Source: an uncultured Bacteroides sp. | GTDB taxonomy: Bacteria; Bacteroidota; Bacteroidia; Bacteroidales; Bacteroidaceae | Length of the DNA: 24,243 nucleotides | NCBI GenBank assembly: GCA_905203765.1 | Contig: CAJKXC010000038.1 | Coordinates: 1 to 24,243, forward strand | Direction: 5' to 3' | Part shown: positions 21,953 to 24,243 of the stretch, in pieces | How positions within the stretch are numbered: position 1 is the stretch's first letter | How the letters are laid out: each line of letters starts with the position of its first letter | Notes under the pieces: generated by a model | Told to the model about the DNA's origin: nothing | What the model saw: the letters and a program-made list of their open reading frames with translations, nothing else | Database searches by the model: none | Position numbers and translations under genes: made by a program

Positions 21953-23206
21953 TTATACTACGGGATAGAGCACACCCTCTTTGATGGTGGTGTTGACACA
22001 ATTCATCCCTATATAATAAGGTAGAAAATGATAATCGTCGGTATTCAGTACCACAAAGTCCCCTTTCTTCCCTACTTCGATACTGCCGATGCTATCCGCA
22101 CGTTTCAAGGCGGCGGCACCGTTCAGGGTCAGGGCGGTAATGGCCTCTTCTATGCTCAGGCGCATATAGATGCACGCCAGGGCAAACGTGAGGGGGATGG
22201 AACCGGAAAAACAACTACCGGGATTGAGGTCGGTAGCAAGCGCCACGGCACAACCGGCATCTATCATTTCGCGCCCGCGGGCGTAGGGTTCTTTCAGCGC
22301 AAAAGCAGTCAACGGAAGCAAGGTAGCCACTACATTCTTCTCCGCCATCGCACGGATATCGGCATCGGAAGCATGCAGCAGATGGTCGGCGGAAACGGCG
22401 GACAGTTCGGCAGCCAGTCCGGCACCGCCCAAAGGAACGATTTCGTCGGCATGGAGTTTCAGTTCCAACCCCATTTCTTTGGCGGCAAGCAGCAGACGGC
22501 GGGATTGCTCGATGGAGAAAACGCCTTGTTCGCAAAAGACGTCGCAGAACTCCGCCAGATCGTTCTGTACCACGCAGGGCAGCACTTCGCGGATGATAAA
22601 ATCCACATACTCGTCCGTGCGCCCACTGTATTCTTCGGGTACGGCGTGCGCACCGAGGAAGGTAGAAACAATCTCTACCCGCCGGTGTTCGTCGTTATTG
22701 AGTCCGCGCATCACGCGGAGTTGCGTCAGTTCGGTGTCACGGTCCAGTCCGTAGCCGCTTTTGCCTTCGACGGTGGTCACGCCCATAGCGGTCATCTGCT
22801 TCAAGAAGCTTTCGGCACGGCTGCGCAGGCGGATATAGTTGCAGGCACGGGTTGCCTTTACTGTGCTCACAATGCCGCCGCCACGTTCCATGATGGACAT
22901 ATAACTCTCACCCTTCAGCCGCCAGGAGAATTCTTCGGCACGCTCGCCACCAAATACGAAGTGCGTATGCGAATCGACAAAGCCCGGCAACACGCACTTG
23001 CCGCGGGCGTTGTAGTGCCAGTAGCGCTGGTAATAGCCGTCGCGCTGCTCGCCGCGGTTCTCGCCCACGTAAGTGATGATGCCATCGGTCACTTCCACCG
23101 TGGCATTTTCAAGGATGCGCAACTCGCCCATCTCCTTGCCCCTACGGGCGGAGAAACCGAGGGGGGTTACCACCCGCGCATTAAATATAATCAGGTTTTC
23201 TGTCAT
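21953..23206 (-). CDS. hutI: Imidazolonepropionase
   Basis: This 417-aa amidohydrolase-family metalloenzyme opens the imidazolone ring of 4-imidazolone-5-propionate to N-formimino-L-glutamate. Metal and active-site residues are in place: His80 and His82 (GFVDSHTHFVFGG), a SGYGL substrate loop (150-154), His185-type GAHAVP, His252 and Glu255 (LKLHADEI), His275 (SADHLLH) and Asp326 (LATDLNPGS). The C-terminus returns to the small beta-sandwich domain (IGSIEVGKKGDFVVLN). It begins 6 bp after ftcD and ends 20 bp before the cyclodeaminase gene. Full length for the family; no oddities seen. Confidence 0.97.
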   Translation of the reverse strand: MTENLIIFNARVVTPLGFSARRGKEMGELRILENATVEVTDGIITYVGENRGEQRDGYYQRYWHYNARGKCVLPGFVDSHTHFVFGGERAEEFSWRLKGESYMSIMERGGGIVSTVKATRACNYIRLRSRAESFLKQMTAMGVTTVEGKSGYGLDRDTELTQLRVMRGLNNDEHRRVEIVSTFLGAHAVPEEYSGRTDEYVDFIIREVLPCVVQNDLAEFCDVFCEQGVFSIEQSRRLLLAAKEMGLELKLHADEIVPLGGAGLAAELSAVSADHLLHASDADIRAMAEKNVVATLLPLTAFALKEPYARGREMIDAGCAVALATDLNPGSCFSGSIPLTFALACIYMRLSIEEAITALTLNGAAALKRADSIGSIEVGKKGDFVVLNTDDYHFLPYYIGMNCVNTTIKEGVLYPVV

Positions 23207-23212
23207 AATATT

Positions 23213-24109
23213 CTACTCCATAATCCGTGCTTCGAGCACCTGCTCCATCGAGAAATTCTCCAGTCCCAGGTAGTAGGAAGCGGTATCGATGAGCGCTTCC
23301 ATAGGCACCAGCCCGATGATTTCGCTACCTACGATGCTGACACCGTAGCGGCGCGCTTCAATCCGCACCAGTTCGAAAGCGCGGTAGAGGGCGGTACGGG
23401 TAAAGTCGGTCATATTGATGGAAACCTGTGTGATGCCGCGATCTTTCAGTTCCACGCCCATCGCCTTGCAGTAGCGCAGACCGCCGCCGATGAAGCGTAT
23501 CTTCTTGGCTATGTCGTGGGCTATCTCCAGGCTGGGAGTATTGAGGTTGACGTTGTATGCCACCAATGGCATACGGGCGCCGATGGCAACCGTTCCCGCA
23601 GTGGGATGGCGCTGGGCATCGCCGAAGTCGGGATGCCATTCGGGTTGTTTTATCTTCTCAGCCATGCCTTCGAACTCGCCCTTGCGAACTGCCGCCAGGT
23701 TCTCGCGATGGGGGGCGGAAGCCGACTTCTCGTACAGGAACACGGGCAGATTGTAACGTTTTGCTACCTCTGCGCCCACTTCTTTGGAGAGGGCGATGGC
23801 TTCGTCCATCGTTACATTCTTGATAGGGATAAAGGGCACTACATCTACCGCACCCATGCGGGGATGCTGACCGGTGTGATGGTTGAGGTCTATCAGCTGC
23901 ACGGCAACGCCGATGGCTTCGAGCACGGCATCGCGCAAGGGTTCGGGCTCACCCACCACCGTAACGACCAGGCGGTTATGGTCTTCGTCGTTGCTGTAAT
24001 CCAGCAACTTCACACCCGGTTTTCCCCGGAAAGGGGCTACTATTTTGTCTATCTTCTGCAAGTCGCGTCCCTCGCTGAAGTTGGGGACGCATTCCATGAT
24101 TTTGTTCAT
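23213..24109 (-). CDS. ftcD: Glutamate formimidoyltransferase
   Basis: This 298-aa protein from the ATG at 24107-24109 (MNKIMECVPNFSEGRD) begins where the family usually begins. The longer reading adds 33 residues (SVLSVCSVCSV) that are simply translation of the 9-bp repeat upstream, so it is rejected. Landmarks are VPNFSEGRD (8-16), DEDHNRLVVT (41-50), HHTGQHPRMGAVDVVPFIP with His82 at the position of the catalytic His82 of porcine FTCD, and NLNTPSLEIAH. It transfers the formimino group from formiminoglutamate to tetrahydrofolate, releasing glutamate. It is the first hut gene in the window. No clear promoter lies in the 134 bp upstream, so the operon may begin outside, with hutU. Confidence 0.95.
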   Translation of the reverse strand: MNKIMECVPNFSEGRDLQKIDKIVAPFRGKPGVKLLDYSNDEDHNRLVVTVVGEPEPLRDAVLEAIGVAVQLIDLNHHTGQHPRMGAVDVVPFIPIKNVTMDEAIALSKEVGAEVAKRYNLPVFLYEKSASAPHRENLAAVRKGEFEGMAEKIKQPEWHPDFGDAQRHPTAGTVAIGARMPLVAYNVNLNTPSLEIAHDIAKKIRFIGGGLRYCKAMGVELKDRGITQVSINMTDFTRTALYRAFELVRIEARRYGVSIVGSEIIGLVPMEALIDTASYYLGLENFSMEQVLEARIME

Positions 24110-24151
24110 ACAATTATTGTTATTAGTTTGATAAATGGGATTTTTTTTGCT

Positions 24152-24223
24152 CACGGAGCACACGGAACACACGGATAGCACGGATAAAATTTCAAGCACA
24201 GAGTACACTGATAACAGAGAGAT
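24152..24223. repeat. Degenerate 9-bp tandem repeat
   Basis: CACGGA recurs with a strict 9-bp period at 24152, 24161, 24170 and 24179. After a 9-bp interruption, looser copies follow (CACAGAGTA, CACTGATAA, CAGAGAGAT; 24197-24223). Such CACGGA-rich intergenic repeats are common in Bacteroides. It lies upstream of ftcD. Confidence 0.85.
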
Positions 24224-24243
24224 ATAAGAAATCCGTGCTATCC
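24173..24243. repeat. 13-bp inverted repeat cut by the window end
   Basis: GGATAGCACGGAT (24173-24185) is exactly inverted at 24231-24243, 45 nt apart. The right arm ends at the last base of the window, so the true arm length is unknown. Confidence 0.8.

Noticed and set aside
21933..22001. N-terminal extension of the cyclodeaminase
   Set aside because: The extra 23 residues overlap the end of hutI and are not family-like, while the ATG at 21930-21932 gives the usual length.
22028..24178. Long plus-strand open frame of 716 codons over hutI and ftcD
   Set aside because: It lies antisense to two clear enzymes with intact motifs and has no recognisable domain; its end simply translates the CACGGA repeat. 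Long antisense frames are common in GC-rich coding DNA.
24110..24208. N-terminal extension of the formimidoyltransferase
   Set aside because: The added residues (SVLSVCSVCSV) are a translation of the 9-bp repeat; the family normally begins at MNKIMECVPNFSEG.
24152..24223. Possible CRISPR array at the window end
   Set aside because: The period is 9 bp with no spacers; it is a simple degenerate tandem repeat.

Overview
The window looks like a chromosomal segment of a gut Bacteroides or close relative. The evidence is Mfa/fimbrillin-type pilus lipoproteins, DUF5119 and DUF3575 partner genes, BACON-type modules, a Bacteroidales-style tyrosine invertase, and promoters matching the Bacteroides -33 TTTG / -7 TAnnTTTG pattern (exact TATCTTTG boxes at three sites). 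The start (21 G in a row) and the end (a repeat cut by the boundary) look like contig ends. I see no tRNA, rRNA, CRISPR array or insertion sequence.

Region 1 (1-6276) is a type V (Mfa/Fim-like) pilus operon read leftwards: a DUF3575 outer-membrane protein, a DUF5119 (FimB/Mfa2-type) anchor, a 357-aa fimbrillin, an 866-aa fimbrillin carrying about five BACON-like modules, then a small unknown gene. In front of it lies a 283-bp segment flanked by perfect 20-bp inverted repeats (5932-5951 and 6235-6254), with a tyrosine recombinase gene ending only 20 bp past the right repeat. The segment carries a promoter-like sequence next to the right repeat, pointing away from the pilus genes. The simplest reading is a phase-variable promoter switch shown in its OFF orientation. 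This is the most interesting system in the window.

Region 2 (7269-12869) holds a secreted GH20 beta-N-acetylhexosaminidase on the plus strand. It meets, stop codon on stop codon, a three-gene minus-strand operon of two SGNH hydrolases and an MBOAT O-acyltransferase, joined by two 14-bp overlaps. This set resembles surface-glycan O-acetylation modules.

Region 3 (12933-19742) is a TetR-led RND efflux operon read leftwards: tetR, TolC-type channel, membrane-fusion lipoprotein, RND pump, and a small PII-like protein set off by a 35-bp-stem hairpin built from heptamer repeats. It ends in a clear intrinsic terminator.

Region 4 (19810-24109) is a histidine-degradation operon read leftwards: ftcD, hutI, a cyclodeaminase gene and hutH. 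With urocanate hydratase (hutU, not in the window and expected upstream) they would convert histidine to glutamate while loading a one-carbon unit on tetrahydrofolate. The last bases hold a 9-bp degenerate tandem repeat and a 13-bp inverted repeat cut by the window end.
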